Shown piece by piece: positions 17,546 to 26,839 of a stretch of DNA of 64,000 bases. Under the pieces are notes generated by a model. That model worked only from the letters and a program-made list of their open reading frames with translations. It had not been told where the DNA came from and did no database searches. Numbering within the stretch: position 1 is the stretch's first letter; each line of letters opens with the position of its first letter. Both the position numbers and the translations under genes were made by a program. Location: positions 124,001 through 188,000 of the forward strand of contig CAVQJU010000001.1 of NCBI GenBank assembly GCA_963712905.1, read 5' to 3'. This DNA is from CAVQJU01 sp963712905. GTDB taxonomy: Bacteria; Acidobacteriota; Vicinamibacteria; Vicinamibacterales; CAVVIG01.

Positions 17546-17572
17546 GTTATTATATATGAATATATCTATGTA
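17546..17572 (-). promoter_or_regulatory. AT-rich dyad upstream of SulP-ArsR operon
   Basis: ATATATGAATATAT sits just upstream of the SulP start within an otherwise GC-rich gap, with self-complementary ATATAT halves separated by two bases. This type of AT-rich dyad is usual for ArsR/SmtB operators. The rest of the 248-base gap to 17790 shows no gene. The binding role is inferred. Confidence 0.5.
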
Positions 17573-17790
17573 TGAAGAGCGCCGTCAGCCCGGCATCCGC
17601 CGGCGTTCCGGCGCCGCCGGACCGCGCATGACGGAAACCCGGAGACAATCCGGTCACATCACGGTCAGTGACAATCGTCAGTGACCGGCGCGTGTCCGCA
17701 TGGTGACCGCCAGGCCGATCCAAACAGCCTCGCACGATCGTATCTTCGATAGAGAGGCGCGCGACCAACACACGCGCGGGAGGACACAAC

Positions 17791-18189
17791 ATGAGAGCAG
17801 GGTTCATCGCCGCAGGCATCGTCGGCGCGGTTGCCGGAATGACGGCTATCGCGGTGCCGGCATTCGCCCACCATTCGTTCGCGGCCACCTACTTCGAGGA
17901 CAAGACCGAGACGGTCGAAGGCGAGCTGGTGCAGTTCCTGTTTCGCAATCCCCATTCGTTCGTCCACGTCGAGAGCAAGGACGCGCAGGGGAACGTGGTT
18001 CGGCACGCCGTCGAGTGGGGCGCCGGGCTGCAGCTCAATCGCCAGGGCGTGACGCGCGAGACGCTGAAGCCCGGCGACCACGTGATCATCACGGGCAACC
18101 CCGGCCGGAACCCGGAGGACCATCGCCTGCGCATGCGCACGATCGCGCGTCCGTCCGACGGGTGGAAATGGGGAGGGACGTTCGACTGA
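17791..18189 (+). CDS. DUF6152 family secreted protein
   Basis: 132 residues. A signal peptide ends at AFAHHSFAATY; the mature start with HHSF is the mark of DUF6152. The body is a small OB-like beta domain: EGELVQFLFRNPHSFVHVE, VEWGAG, LKPGDHVIITGNPGRNP, RMRTIARP. Function is unknown; members are common in Acidobacteriota and some Proteobacteria. A second copy follows at 18309, separated by a heptamer array. Confidence 0.85.
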   Translation: MRAGFIAAGIVGAVAGMTAIAVPAFAHHSFAATYFEDKTETVEGELVQFLFRNPHSFVHVESKDAQGNVVRHAVEWGAGLQLNRQGVTRETLKPGDHVIITGNPGRNPEDHRLRMRTIARPSDGWKWGGTFD

Positions 18190-18191
18190 CA

Positions 18192-18282
18192 CAGTCAGCA
18201 GTCGGCAGTCGGCAGTCAGCAGTCAGCAGTCAGCAGTCAGCAGTCAGCAGTCGGCAGTCGGCAGTCGAGCAGTCGAGCAGGT
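18192..18282 (+). repeat. Heptamer array, CAGTCGG/CAGTCAG
   Basis: About twelve copies of CAGTCGG or CAGTCAG between the two DUF6152 genes. Same class as 8511-8546, 42246-42287 and 59364-59433, here in the opposite orientation to the first. Confidence 0.9.
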
Positions 18283-18308
18283 CGGGCAATCACAAACGAG
18301 GGGGATGT

Positions 18309-18707
18309 ATGAAAACGATGTTTGCAGGAATGACTGTCGCGGCTGCGTTATTTGCGGCCACCGTGCCGGCGGCGGCCCATCATTCGTTCACCGCGGAGTT
18401 CGATGCCAGCAAGCCGGTCAAGCTCACCGGCACGGTCACCAAGATCGAGTGGACGAACCCGCACGCCTACTTCTTCATCGACGTGCGCGACGAGTCCGGC
18501 AAGGTGACCAACTGGGCTCTCGAGCTGGGGAGCCCCAACGGCCTGATGCGGCAGGGCTGGGTGCGCACGTCGCTGACGATCGGCGATGTCGTCACCGTCG
18601 ATGGGAGCCGCGCCAAGGACGGATCGAACGTCGCGAACGCGAAGAACGTCACGCTGGCGAACGGCCAGCGGCTGTTCGCAGCCTCGAGCCAGGGCAACGG
18701 CTCGTAG
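18309..18707 (+). CDS. DUF6152 family secreted protein (second copy)
   Basis: 132 residues: signal peptide MKTMFAGMTVAAALFAATVPAAA, mature start HHSFTAEFD, then LTGTVTKIEWTNPHAYFFID, NWALELGSPNGLMRQGW, GDVVTVDGSRAKDG and NAKNVTLANG. This is the more typical DUF6152 form. A GAGGGGG ribosome site precedes the ATG. It is paralogous to the gene at 17791 but clearly diverged, so the two may have different ligands. Unknown function. Confidence 0.9.
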   Translation: MKTMFAGMTVAAALFAATVPAAAHHSFTAEFDASKPVKLTGTVTKIEWTNPHAYFFIDVRDESGKVTNWALELGSPNGLMRQGWVRTSLTIGDVVTVDGSRAKDGSNVANAKNVTLANGQRLFAASSQGNGS

Positions 18708-18709
18708 CG

Positions 18710-19297
18710 TCACTCCGGCCACGTCGCGGCCGGATCCATGTTGAGGATGGCCTGAGTCTGGAGCGTCGGGATCATCGGCCGGAGATACGGCCGCCCGACG
18801 CTCTTGTGGCACGCGTAGCAGCTTTCGAGCATTGTCTTGTAGGTGGACGCGAACTCAGCGCTGTCCTTGTGCTCGATCGCCGTCTTCACGGCGGCCAGGC
18901 TGCTCGTGTCGACGCCGTCGAAAATACCGGCGATGTCGACGTCCTTCTGATCGAGCTGCGACTTCATGACGGGCGACTTCCGGATCAGCCACTGGATGTG
19001 GCCGCGCGTCTCGTTGAAGTAATACTGGGCCAGCGGCCAGTTCTTCTTCTTTCCGGCGAACCAGAGGTTGGTCCAGTGGAACTGCACGTCCATCATGATG
19101 TGCGAGTTCGACGGCACCAGCGCCTTGAGCTGCGCGACCTCCGCCGGAAGCTGCTCCATCGTCAGCGGCGCCGGGCCGCGGCGCCCGCCGCCTTCCCGCT
19201 GCTGCGCCGGGGCCGCGGAGATCACGCCGCGCTCGATGACCACACCCAGCACGACGCCGACCGCGATCAGCGAAGCGCTCGTTAATAAAGTTTTCAT
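18710..19297 (-). CDS. Periplasmic monohaem cytochrome
   Basis: 195 residues. An N-terminal hydrophobic anchor or signal (LLTSASLIAVGVVLGVVIERG) is followed by a glycine/arginine-rich linker, a helical body, and CYACHKS at about residue 160, near the C-terminus. This is the layout of cytochrome c'-like helical cytochromes, with the haem motif in the last helix. It converges with the DUF6152 gene (2-base gap). Partner unknown. Confidence 0.75.
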   Translation of the reverse strand: MKTLLTSASLIAVGVVLGVVIERGVISAAPAQQREGGGRRGPAPLTMEQLPAEVAQLKALVPSNSHIMMDVQFHWTNLWFAGKKKNWPLAQYYFNETRGHIQWLIRKSPVMKSQLDQKDVDIAGIFDGVDTSSLAAVKTAIEHKDSAEFASTYKTMLESCYACHKSVGRPYLRPMIPTLQTQAILNMDPAATWPE

Positions 19298-19381
19298 AAG
19301 CAGGCCCTCTCTGGATACACGCGCGGGATTCTACCGGATCGAGAGGGCCCGTGGCGCCTGGTGCGGACGTTGCCGGCGCGT

Positions 19382-21085
19382 CTATTTCTGATCCTTCGCG
19401 GGGTCCTTCACTTCGAGGCCGCCCGTGACGCCGGTGACCTGGTGGCCGACCGCGGTCGCCCGCATCCGGGCGATCTCGGCCGGCGTGGCGACCTTGGGAT
19501 CCACGTTGGCCTGCGCGCAGGTGAAGCCGCGCAGCGTGCACTCCGATGTCGGGTGCGCGATGCCGCGTTCCTTCATCAGCCGCGTCATCAGCGCCACGGC
19601 GTCCTCGTGGATGATGACGGCGTTGTTGGGCACGAACGTGCCGACGCCGATCGCGTAGTCGATCGGCATCAGCGGCTCGACGCTCGCGCCGAACGCGCCG
19701 TCGTTCTTCTTGCCCAGGTCGAACGCGCCCAGGTCGGCGCCCGCGTCGACCAGATACTGGATGATCCGGGTGTCGCCCATGTTGGCCGCGACCATCAGCG
19801 GCGTGATGCCGTAGTCGTCCGCGGCGTTCACGTCGGCGCCGCGTTCGACGAACAGCTTCACGACGTCCAGGCGCTCGGCGGGCGTGCGGCCCTTGCTGTA
19901 GCCCTGGATGAACCCGAGGCCAGCGGCCGCCTCGACCATCGTCTCGCCGTCCTTCGACGTGATCCGCGCGTCAGCGCCGTGGGCGAGCAACAGTTTCACC
20001 AGTTCCAGGTCGCCGGAAAAGGCCGCCCGCATCAGGGGCGTGGCGAAGACGATGCGCGGCGACCCGGCGCGCATTCGCGCACGGGGCGTGTTGTTGACCA
20101 AGGCGTTCGGGTTCGCGCCGGCGTCGAGCAGCTTCCCGATGAGCGGCAGCGGATCCGCGGTGACCATCCACGGAAAGTTGGGCGCCGTTTCCATGTTGCG
20201 GCGGTCGACGGCCCAGAAGAGCGGCGTGAAGCCTTGAGTATCCGCCTGGTTCACCTTCGATCGGCTGTCGACGAGGAATGACGCCAGCTCGTAGTTCCCG
20301 TTGAAGATCGCCAGGCCCAGCGCGTCCTTGCCGTCGCCGGCCACCGCGTTCACGTCCGCGCCGGCCGCGACGAGCAGCCGCACCGACTCGACGTCGCCTT
20401 CGCGGGCCGCGAACATCAGGGGGGTGAGCGACCCGCTCGCGAACTCCTCCGCGCCCTGTCCGGACGTGCGGGCCGAGGGCGTCCGGCCCTCGAAGCCGCG
20501 GCCGTTGGCCGCCGCCACGAAGTTCGATCGCGCGTTGACGTCCGCGCCGTGGTCGATGAGCGCCTTGACCGCCGCCGGATGGCGCTCGGCCGCCGCCCAC
20601 ATCAGCGCCGTCGTGCCGCCCCAGGTCTCGGCGGCGTTCACCTTCACGCCCCCTTCGAGCAGCACCTCGATCGCGTCGGTCTTGCCGGTGCGCGCGGCCA
20701 TCATCAGCGCCGTGTCCCCGTATTCGGTGAGCGGCCCATTCGGATCGGCGCCGGCCTTGATGAGCCGCACGATCATCGCGGCGCTGCCGTTGGCGGCCGC
20801 CAGCTGCATCGGCGTCATGCCTTCACGGTTTGCGGCCGATGCGCGGGCGCCCCCGCGAATGAGCAGGTCCGCCATCTCCCCATCGTCGGCGCGCACGGCC
20901 CAGTGGAGCGCCGTCGTGCCGTCGACCTGGGGCGCGTTGACGTCGGCCTTGCGCGCGAGCGCTGCGCGGACGGCGTCGCGATTGCCTTTCATCGCCGCGT
21001 CCGCGACCTCGCTGGTGGCGGCGCCGGCCCGTGCGGCGAACAGCACGGCGACGAGCAGGGATCCGAGCACGCGTAGGATGGTCAT
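19382..21085 (-). CDS. Secreted ankyrin-repeat protein
   Basis: 567 residues: a signal peptide (MTILRVLGSLLVAVLFAARAGA) followed by about ten ankyrin repeats, e.g. VDGTTALHWAVRADDGEMADLLI, GDTALMMAARTGKTDAIEVLL, LTPLMFAAREGDVESVRLLV and GITPLMVAANMGDTRIIQYL. A C-terminal segment contains two cysteines (SECTLRGFTCAQ). Exported ankyrin proteins are frequent at the end of DUF1592/DUF1552 operons in Acidobacteriota; they should bind proteins in the periplasm or at the surface. Start is the ATG after a GGAG site, 11 bases after the upstream stop. Confidence 0.88.
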   Translation of the reverse strand: MTILRVLGSLLVAVLFAARAGAATSEVADAAMKGNRDAVRAALARKADVNAPQVDGTTALHWAVRADDGEMADLLIRGGARASAANREGMTPMQLAAANGSAAMIVRLIKAGADPNGPLTEYGDTALMMAARTGKTDAIEVLLEGGVKVNAAETWGGTTALMWAAAERHPAAVKALIDHGADVNARSNFVAAANGRGFEGRTPSARTSGQGAEEFASGSLTPLMFAAREGDVESVRLLVAAGADVNAVAGDGKDALGLAIFNGNYELASFLVDSRSKVNQADTQGFTPLFWAVDRRNMETAPNFPWMVTADPLPLIGKLLDAGANPNALVNNTPRARMRAGSPRIVFATPLMRAAFSGDLELVKLLLAHGADARITSKDGETMVEAAAGLGFIQGYSKGRTPAERLDVVKLFVERGADVNAADDYGITPLMVAANMGDTRIIQYLVDAGADLGAFDLGKKNDGAFGASVEPLMPIDYAIGVGTFVPNNAVIIHEDAVALMTRLMKERGIAHPTSECTLRGFTCAQANVDPKVATPAEIARMRATAVGHQVTGVTGGLEVKDPAKDQK

Positions 21086-21096
21086 GTCGTACTCCG

Positions 21097-21807
21097 CTAG
21101 CGCGTCACGTGTTCGAGGATCGCCGGCGTCGCGGCGTAGTTGTCGAGGGCGAGCGTGTGCGCTTCGCTGTCGGCGACGACTTTCGCGGTGAGCGACGTTT
21201 TCCCCTCGCCCGAGCCCTTTCCGTCGAACCGGATTTCGACGAGCGTGAAATCGTAGTCCGTTGCCTCGGCCGCCGGCTTCGCGGACGGGTCGGCGCCCCT
21301 TGCGGGTGTCCACCCGGGTGAGTAGGCGCCGAGCCGCCGGTCGGTCGCCAGCACGATTCGCTCGCCGCCGCCGGGCGACGGCGCGTGGTAGGCGTACTTG
21401 ATCGAATATCCCGTCACGTCCGTTGTCCAGAGGTAGCCGACCGTGGGCGCCCGGCTGATCGCGGCCGTCAGCGCGGCGATCGGGCTCTGGGGCGCCGCCG
21501 GCTCGCCACGGCCTCGGCCACGTCCCCGGCCTCCTCGGCCGCGCCCGGCCGCTCCGCGGGCCGAGGCGCCCGGAGCGCCTGGAGAGTTAGTCGCGTTCGG
21601 GCCGGCAGCCGCGTCCGCCGCGGGCGCCAACGCCGCGAGCACCGGACTTCGCTCTTCGTCGGTGGACCAGCGGTTCAGTCGAATCCGCACCGGGCTGCCC
21701 GGCTCCTTCACGTTCGCGGACACCGCGGTGAAGCTGATCTCATGGGTCTGCGCGAGCGGCGAAGCCGCGAGCGCGAGGATCAACCAGCCCGCCCAGCCTG
21801 CCTTCAT
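21097..21807 (-). CDS. Secreted protein of unknown function
   Basis: 236 residues. A signal peptide (AGWAGWLILALAASPLAQ) precedes HEISFTAVSANVKEPGSPVRIRLNRWSTDEER, a low-complexity RGRG-rich stretch (about residues 85-105) and a second half with VGYLWTTDVTGYSIKYAYH and DFTLVEIRFDGKGSGEGK. Not recognised as a named domain. The ATG overlaps the stop of the upstream cytochrome gene (ATGA), so it belongs to the same operon. Confidence 0.7.
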   Translation of the reverse strand: MKAGWAGWLILALAASPLAQTHEISFTAVSANVKEPGSPVRIRLNRWSTDEERSPVLAALAPAADAAAGPNATNSPGAPGASARGAAGRGRGGRGRGRGRGEPAAPQSPIAALTAAISRAPTVGYLWTTDVTGYSIKYAYHAPSPGGGERIVLATDRRLGAYSPGWTPARGADPSAKPAAEATDYDFTLVEIRFDGKGSGEGKTSLTAKVVADSEAHTLALDNYAATPAILEHVTR

Positions 21808-22355
21808 TGGTTCGGATTCGTCCCCTTGACGCGCCCGAGCCACTCGACCAGCTTCTCGAGCTCTTCGTCGCCGAGCTTCGCGCCGCGCTGCCGCATGTCG
21901 AGCGACACGACGCGCCAGCGCTCGGCGCTGTAGCGGGCGTCGTTCACGCGCTCGGGGCCGTGGCAGGTCGTGCAGGCGCGGTTGACCACCGCTTCGGCCT
22001 CGGCGTCGCTGAAGAACGTCGTGATTTCAGGCGGCACGTACGCGCGCGGGAACGGACGCGACGTCGGGCCGAACCTCGACACGATCCAGTCGAGGAGCAC
22101 CTCGCGGTCCGCGTCGGGCATCGAGACCTTTTGATCGTTGTGCTTCGCCTCGATCAGGGCGACCCAGCCCGCGCGATCGAGCGCCGTGTACGCGTAGTCG
22201 TCGATGCCGTGGCAGGACGTGCAGTACTTGAAGATGATCGACCGGACCTGGCCCTTCGGCGGATCGACTTGCGGACGGATGGGTTTCCCGGCCAGTTGTC
22301 CAGCGACCGGCGACGGAGCGACGAAGAGAAGAACCACGAAGGTCACGAAGAGCAC
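21804..22355 (-). CDS. Dihaem c-type cytochrome
   Basis: About 183 residues with two haem motifs, CTSCHG and CTTCHG, in the pattern of two tandem cytochrome c domains. A hydrophobic leader LFVTFVVLLFVAPSPVAGQ precedes them. The start is uncertain: an ATG at 22430 would put about 25 residues inside the REP-like palindromes at 22359-22412, so the GTG at 22355 is preferred. It lies in the long minus-strand operon between DUF1552 and the unknown secreted protein. Confidence 0.8.
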   Translation of the reverse strand: MLFVTFVVLLFVAPSPVAGQLAGKPIRPQVDPPKGQVRSIIFKYCTSCHGIDDYAYTALDRAGWVALIEAKHNDQKVSMPDADREVLLDWIVSRFGPTSRPFPRAYVPPEITTFFSDAEAEAVVNRACTTCHGPERVNDARYSAERWRVVSLDMRQRGAKLGDEELEKLVEWLGRVKGTNPNQ

Positions 22356-22358
22356 AAA

Positions 22359-22412
22359 GTAGCGCGGGGCTTTCAGCCCCGCGGCAGGCGGCCCTGAAAG
22401 GGCCGCCCTACG
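22359..22412. repeat. REP-like double palindrome
   Basis: Two adjacent inverted repeats, GCGGGGCT-TTC-AGCCCCGC and GGCGGCCCT-GAA-AGGGCCGCC, bounded by GTAG and CTAC. Related to 3413-3435 and 58638-58694. It lies between the DUF1552 and cytochrome genes. Confidence 0.8.
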
Positions 22413-22443
22413 TGATCCTGTCGTTCCCATGACCGTGTCTGAG

Positions 22444-23787
22444 CTAGACCATTTCCAGCGGCTGCAGCCGACCGGTGCTGGTGCCGATCTTCTCCTGCTC
22501 GATGCCGTACAGGTGCAGGATGCTGAGGAGCATGTTCGACGTGCGCTGGGTGTTGTCGGGGAACACCAGGTGGCGGTTCCCTTTGAACGTGCCGTCGATG
22601 CCGCCGACCAGGATGACGGGCACCTTTTCGTGCGCGTGGCGGTGCGAATTGCCCATGTTGCTGCCCTTGTAGATCAGCGCGTGGTCGAGCACCGAGCCGT
22701 CGCCGTCGGGCGTGTTCTTCAGCTTGTCGCAGAAGTACGCCAGGTTCTGCACGTGGTAGCGGTTGATCTTCGCGTAGTTCGCGACGTTCTCCGGCTTGTC
22801 GCCGTGGTGCGACGTCCCGTGCCAGCCGCCGGTGAAGCCCGACTCGGGAAAGCTCGTGCCGGTGAGATCGCGGCCGAGCATGAACGTCGCCGAGCGCGTG
22901 ATGTCGCCCTCGAAGGCGAGGGCCATGAGGTCGTACATCAGCCGGAAGTGAACGTGCTTGCTCTCAGGCAGTCCGAACGGGACATCTTCGTTGGGTTCCT
23001 TGACGGAGTTCTCCATCGCGATCCGGATGCGGCGCTCGAGCTCGGTCACGTTTTCGAGGTACGTGTCGAGGCGCGCGCGGTCGCCGGCCCCGAGGTCGCG
23101 CTTGAACAGACCCAGCTCCTGCGTCACCGAATCCAGGATGCTGGCGTTCTGCTTCCGTCCCGCGAGGCGTTCCTCCGCGCTCGTGCCGTCGCCGAACAGC
23201 CGCTCGAAGACGACGCGCGGGTTCACCTGCGTCGGCAGCGGCTGCGTGGGCGAGGCCCACGAGATGGAGTTCGTGTACGCGCAGCTGTAGCCCCAGTTGC
23301 AGTTGCCGAAGTTGCCCGTGTCCTCGACGCCGAGCTGCAGCGACGACAGGATCGTGTCCTGCCCGTACTTGCCGGCGATCGTCTGGTCGATCGTCGCGCC
23401 CAGGAACGGGCTCACGGCGTTCCGCCGCGGGCGCGTGCCCGACAGCAGCACCGCGCCGCGCGCATGATCGCCGCCGGGCTCGTCGTCGGTGGCCATGGCT
23501 TCGGGCATGTCGAGGCCCGTGATGAGGACGGTGCGGCTGCGGAACGGCTCGAGCGGCTTGGTGATGAACGAGAAGTCGAAGTCCCGGCCTTCCTTGAGCG
23601 GGCTCCAGTAGCCGGGCGCCGCGCCGTGCGGATGCCAGATGCCGACGAAGCGCTTCACCGGCGCCGCGGCCGTCAGCCGCAGCGGTGTCAGCGCCGGGAC
23701 CATCGATTCGAGCAGCGGCAGCGCCAGGGTTACGCCCGCGCCGCGTAGAAACGTCCGCCGCGGGAGATGTTTCTTCGAGATGAACAT
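22444..23787 (-). CDS. DUF1552 family protein, Tat-exported
   Basis: 447 residues. The N-terminus has a twin-arginine signal (RRTFLRGAGVTLALPLLESM). The body has the DUF1552 signatures KRFVGIWHPHGAAPGYWSP, RTVLITGLDM, HARGAVLLSGTRP and TSHHGDKPENV. Members resemble DUF1501-type sulfatase/phosphatase-like folds and are nearly always next to a DUF1592/1588/1585 cytochrome, as here. Exact function unknown. Confidence 0.9.
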   Translation of the reverse strand: MFISKKHLPRRTFLRGAGVTLALPLLESMVPALTPLRLTAAAPVKRFVGIWHPHGAAPGYWSPLKEGRDFDFSFITKPLEPFRSRTVLITGLDMPEAMATDDEPGGDHARGAVLLSGTRPRRNAVSPFLGATIDQTIAGKYGQDTILSSLQLGVEDTGNFGNCNWGYSCAYTNSISWASPTQPLPTQVNPRVVFERLFGDGTSAEERLAGRKQNASILDSVTQELGLFKRDLGAGDRARLDTYLENVTELERRIRIAMENSVKEPNEDVPFGLPESKHVHFRLMYDLMALAFEGDITRSATFMLGRDLTGTSFPESGFTGGWHGTSHHGDKPENVANYAKINRYHVQNLAYFCDKLKNTPDGDGSVLDHALIYKGSNMGNSHRHAHEKVPVILVGGIDGTFKGNRHLVFPDNTQRTSNMLLSILHLYGIEQEKIGTSTGRLQPLEMV

Positions 23788-23801
23788 GGGCTTCTCCGCC
23801 T

Positions 23802-23888
23802 TGGAACTTAGAACTTAGAAGTCAGAACTTAGAATTGCAAGTCAGAACTTCTTAGGTTCTAAGTTCTCAGTTCTAACCTCTAAGTTCC
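23802..23888 (+). repeat. Facing arms of AACTTAGA-type units
   Basis: GAACTTAGAACTTAGAAGTCAGAACTT on the left is largely complementary to AAGTTCTCAGTTCTAACCTCTAAGTTC on the right, giving a hairpin of about 85 bases in the gap between the DUF1592 and DUF1552 genes. The DUF1592 stop codon lies in the right arm. (Sequences given in parts: left unit AGAACTTAG, right unit CTAAGTTCT.). Confidence 0.8.
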
Positions 23889-26247
23889 TTTAACCCGCAT
23901 CTGAAACGGCGCGCTCCGGACGATGCCCAGGACAATCGCGGAAAACCGGTTGTCGTGGCCCGCCGCGTCCCGCACGATGGACCGCAGGACAGGCATATCA
24001 GTGTATTCCACCCCGCGGCCCAGCGCGTACGTCATCGTCTTTTCGGTGAACATCCGGACGAACTGCGGCGAATAGCGCAGCAGTGCCTGCCGAAGCCCGG
24101 CGGGCCCGTTCGCGGCCTGGCCGTCGTAGAGGGTCACCGAGGCGTCGATGGGCGTCCCGCCCTCGCCGCCCTGCTTCGCCCGCCACTTGCCGTCGGCGTC
24201 GAAGTTGTCGAGGGCGAAGCCGATCGGGTCCATGATCTTGTGGCAGCCCGCGCACGGCGGGTTCTTGCGGTGCGCGGTCATCTGCTCGCGCAGCGTGAGC
24301 ACTTTCTGCGAGCCGGCGGTCGCGTCCTCGAGCGGCGGCACGTTCGGCGGCGGCTCGGGCGGGGGAGTCCCCAGGATGTTCTCGAGCACCCACACGCCGC
24401 GCTTGACCGGCGACGTCCTGAAATTCTGCGTCCAGGTCACGGCGAGAAAGCTGCCCTTGCCGAGCAGCCCGCGGCGCGCGTCGAGCTCGGGCCCGAGCGT
24501 CACGCGCCGGAACTGCGATCCGTAGATGTTGGGGATGCCGTAGTGCCGCGCGAGGCGCTCGTTGACGAACGTGTAGTCGGCCGTCAGCAGATCGACCACG
24601 TTGCGGTCCTCGCGCATGATGCTCTCGAAGAACAGCTCGGCCTCGCGCCGGAATCCCTGCCGCAGCTCGTCGTCCCAGTCGGGGTAGAAGACGCCGTCGG
24701 GCGAGGTGGCCGGCAGGTTCCGCAGGTAGAGCAGCTGCTGGGCGAAGTTGTGGACGAGCGCGTCCGACCGCGGATCGGCGAGCATGCGCCGCACCTGCTG
24801 CGCGAGCACGGCGGGGTCGCTCAGCCTGCCCTGGCTCGCGAGGCTGATGAGCCGATCGTCCGGGATGCTGCTCCAGAGGAAGAACGAGAGGCGCGACGCG
24901 AGCTCGAGGTCGCTGATGCGGTACGCGCGGCCGGCCGGCACGGCCGCGGGTTCCTTTTCGGCGCGGACGAGGAACTGCGGGCTCGTGAGCAGCCGCCGCA
25001 GCGCCAGCTCGATGCCGTCCTGAAACGTCCCCGTGCGGCGGCCATCGGCGTAGAACCGCATCAGGCGCGTTCACGTCCTGCGGCGTGGCCGGGCGCCGGT
25101 ACGCGCGTCGAGCCAGCGTCGTCAGGATCGCGCGCGCGCAGGGCTCTTCCTGCGCCGCGCCGGATGGATGGCACGTCAGGATCTTCCGCAGGCTGCGGGA
25201 GTCGGCGGGACGCTGGGCGGCAAACGGACCCTGGACGCGCAGGAACCCGATCGCGGGGTAGTACTGCAGCTGCGGGATGCTGTTGTTCTCGAGCGACTTG
25301 CGATCGTACTGCCGGATCATGTCGAGGCTGGGGCGGTAGTTCCTCGCGAGAAACGTCGCGCCGACGACGCGCGAGCCGGCCTTGACGGGGATCGTCACGT
25401 CGAGCGAGCCGTCGCCTTCGCCCGACATGCCCTGGCTCAGCCCGACGCCCTGGTACTTGAAGACGTGGGCGCGCTCGCCGTCGATGATGAGCTCGAGCTG
25501 TTCGCCGGGAATGAAGCTGCCGATGCCGAAGTTCTGGATCGAGAACTTGTATTCGCCGTCGGCGGGGAAGTCGTGGTGCGCGATCATCCCGCCGCGCGTG
25601 CCGAGCGGCAGCCCCTCGACGTGCTGGTTCTGCGACGTGTCGCCCGGCGCGAGATAGGTCGCCTCGGTCGGCGTCTTCCAGTAGCCGATCGCCATGCGTG
25701 CGACGCGCGCGGCTGCGGTCGTGTAGGACTCGAGCAGCGTCGGCGAGATCGTCAGCGAGCCGGCGATGTTGTCGAAGCCCCGGGCCGAATCGTCCGGCGG
25801 CAGCAGCGTGGCCGCGTCGATGTCGAGGTCCAGCAGGTCGCGCACCGCGTTGGCGTACTCGGTGCGGTTCAGCCGGTGGAGCACGACGCTGCCCGGGCTG
25901 ACGCGCGGGGCTTTCCGATCGATTTCGGTTTCCAGCCAGTCTCGCAAGCCTTCGTAGTCCGCCAGCGGCGGCCGCCTCACGTCCGGCGGCGGCATCACGC
26001 CCGCACGCAGCTTCCGCACGACTTTTTCCCAGAGCTCGGGATGATCGCCGACCGTGGCGAGATCCTCGTGCTCGAGGGAGAGCTGCGCGGTTTTCAGCCG
26101 ATCGTTGTGGCAGGTGACGCAGTACTGATCGAGCACTGCCCGGTGCCGGGCCGCCGGCGCGGTGGAAGCTTGTCCGGCGGCCGGTGCGCGGCCGAGCAGC
26201 GCGGACACGATGCCGAAGCACGCCGCAGCCACCGCTCTTCGCTTCAT
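23880..26247 (-). CDS. DUF1592/DUF1588/DUF1585/DUF1587 cytochrome-like protein, frameshifted
   Basis: About 789 residues if joined. Part 1 (26247 to about 25062) has a signal peptide, a Planctomycete-type haem motif CVTCHN (about residue 43), then DUF1587 (HRLNRTEYANAVRDLLDLD) and a carbohydrate-binding-like middle. Part 2 in another frame carries DUF1592 (ISDLELASRLSFFLWSSIPD), DUF1588 (RRGLLGKGSFLAVTW) and DUF1585 (PCAGCHKIMDPIGFALDNFD), with a second haem-like CAGCH. The join at ATPQDVNA / MRFYADG needs a one-base shift near 25062. It is the first gene of the operon that continues with DUF1552. Confidence 0.88.
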
Positions 26248-26299
26248 CAGTGGCGCAGAGTCTCACAACCTGCCCTGGTCTTCAAGGGCGTCGTCGGAT

Positions 26300-26386
26300 C
26301 GGCGCACTCTTTAATATGCCATTATTAAGTAATATAAGGTATTATAGATTTGCAATATAGAGTCTAATAGAGTAATATAGCGCTTA
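26300..26386 (+). promoter_or_regulatory. AT-rich control region with repeated TAATA/TATTA motifs
   Basis: About 85 bases of sharply AT-rich sequence in a GC-rich genome, with several small inverted pairs (TAATATAAGGTATTA; TAATATGCCATTATTA) and two AATATAG direct copies. It lies upstream of the HTH gene at 26387 and is also the divergent upstream of the DUF1592 operon. It is probably the promoter/operator, possibly bound by the HTH protein itself. Confidence 0.5.
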
Positions 26387-26824
26387 ATGGTTGCAGCCGA
26401 TCATTTCTATTCGATTGAGCAGGTGGCCTCGCAGCTGGGCCTCCACGTCAGGACCGTGCGGAACTACGTTCGCGACGGCCGCCTGAAAGGCGTGCGAATC
26501 GGCAAGCAATACCGCATCGCGCGGGCGGATCTCGATGCCCTGACCGGGGGCGCGCCAGCGGCAAACGCCGTGGCGAGCGACCCGGCCCGCCATCACGCCG
26601 AGGTCTCCAGCATCGTCCAGGTCGAGAATATCGACTTCGCCGCGGCCAGCCGTGTGACGAATGCGCTGATGGCAGCCGCCAAAGGCCGTTCCGAGGACGA
26701 CGGGCCGCTGCGCATCGACACGATTCACGACCCCGAACGCGCGCGCCTCAAGGTGATTCTGATCGGCAGCATCGCGACGACCGCGCCTCTGCTGAAGTTC
26801 ATCAACGCCCTCCTGGAGCCGTAG
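26387..26824 (+). CDS. Excisionase/MerR-type HTH regulator
   Basis: 145 residues. Residues 7-55 form an HTH_17 (excisionase-type) domain: YSIEQVASQLGLHVRTVRNYVRDGRLKGVRI and YRIARADLDAL (split). The remaining 85 residues (SIVQVENIDFAAASRVTNALMAA, ARLKVILIGSIATTAPLLKFINALL) are not recognised; they may be a ligand-binding or dimer part. Neighbouring genes are not mobile-element genes, so a regulator rather than a true excisionase is likely. The EF-Ts gene follows 15 bases later. Confidence 0.8.
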   Translation: MVAADHFYSIEQVASQLGLHVRTVRNYVRDGRLKGVRIGKQYRIARADLDALTGGAPAANAVASDPARHHAEVSSIVQVENIDFAAASRVTNALMAAAKGRSEDDGPLRIDTIHDPERARLKVILIGSIATTAPLLKFINALLEP

Positions 26825-26839
26825 GGCCGGAGCATCGAC

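Noticed and set aside
18192..18282. CRISPR array
   Set aside because: Units are 7 bp with no spacers and no cas gene is near; same for the other heptamer arrays.
26387..26824. Excisionase of an integrated element
   Set aside because: No integrase, att-like direct repeats or phage genes nearby; the neighbours are housekeeping genes.
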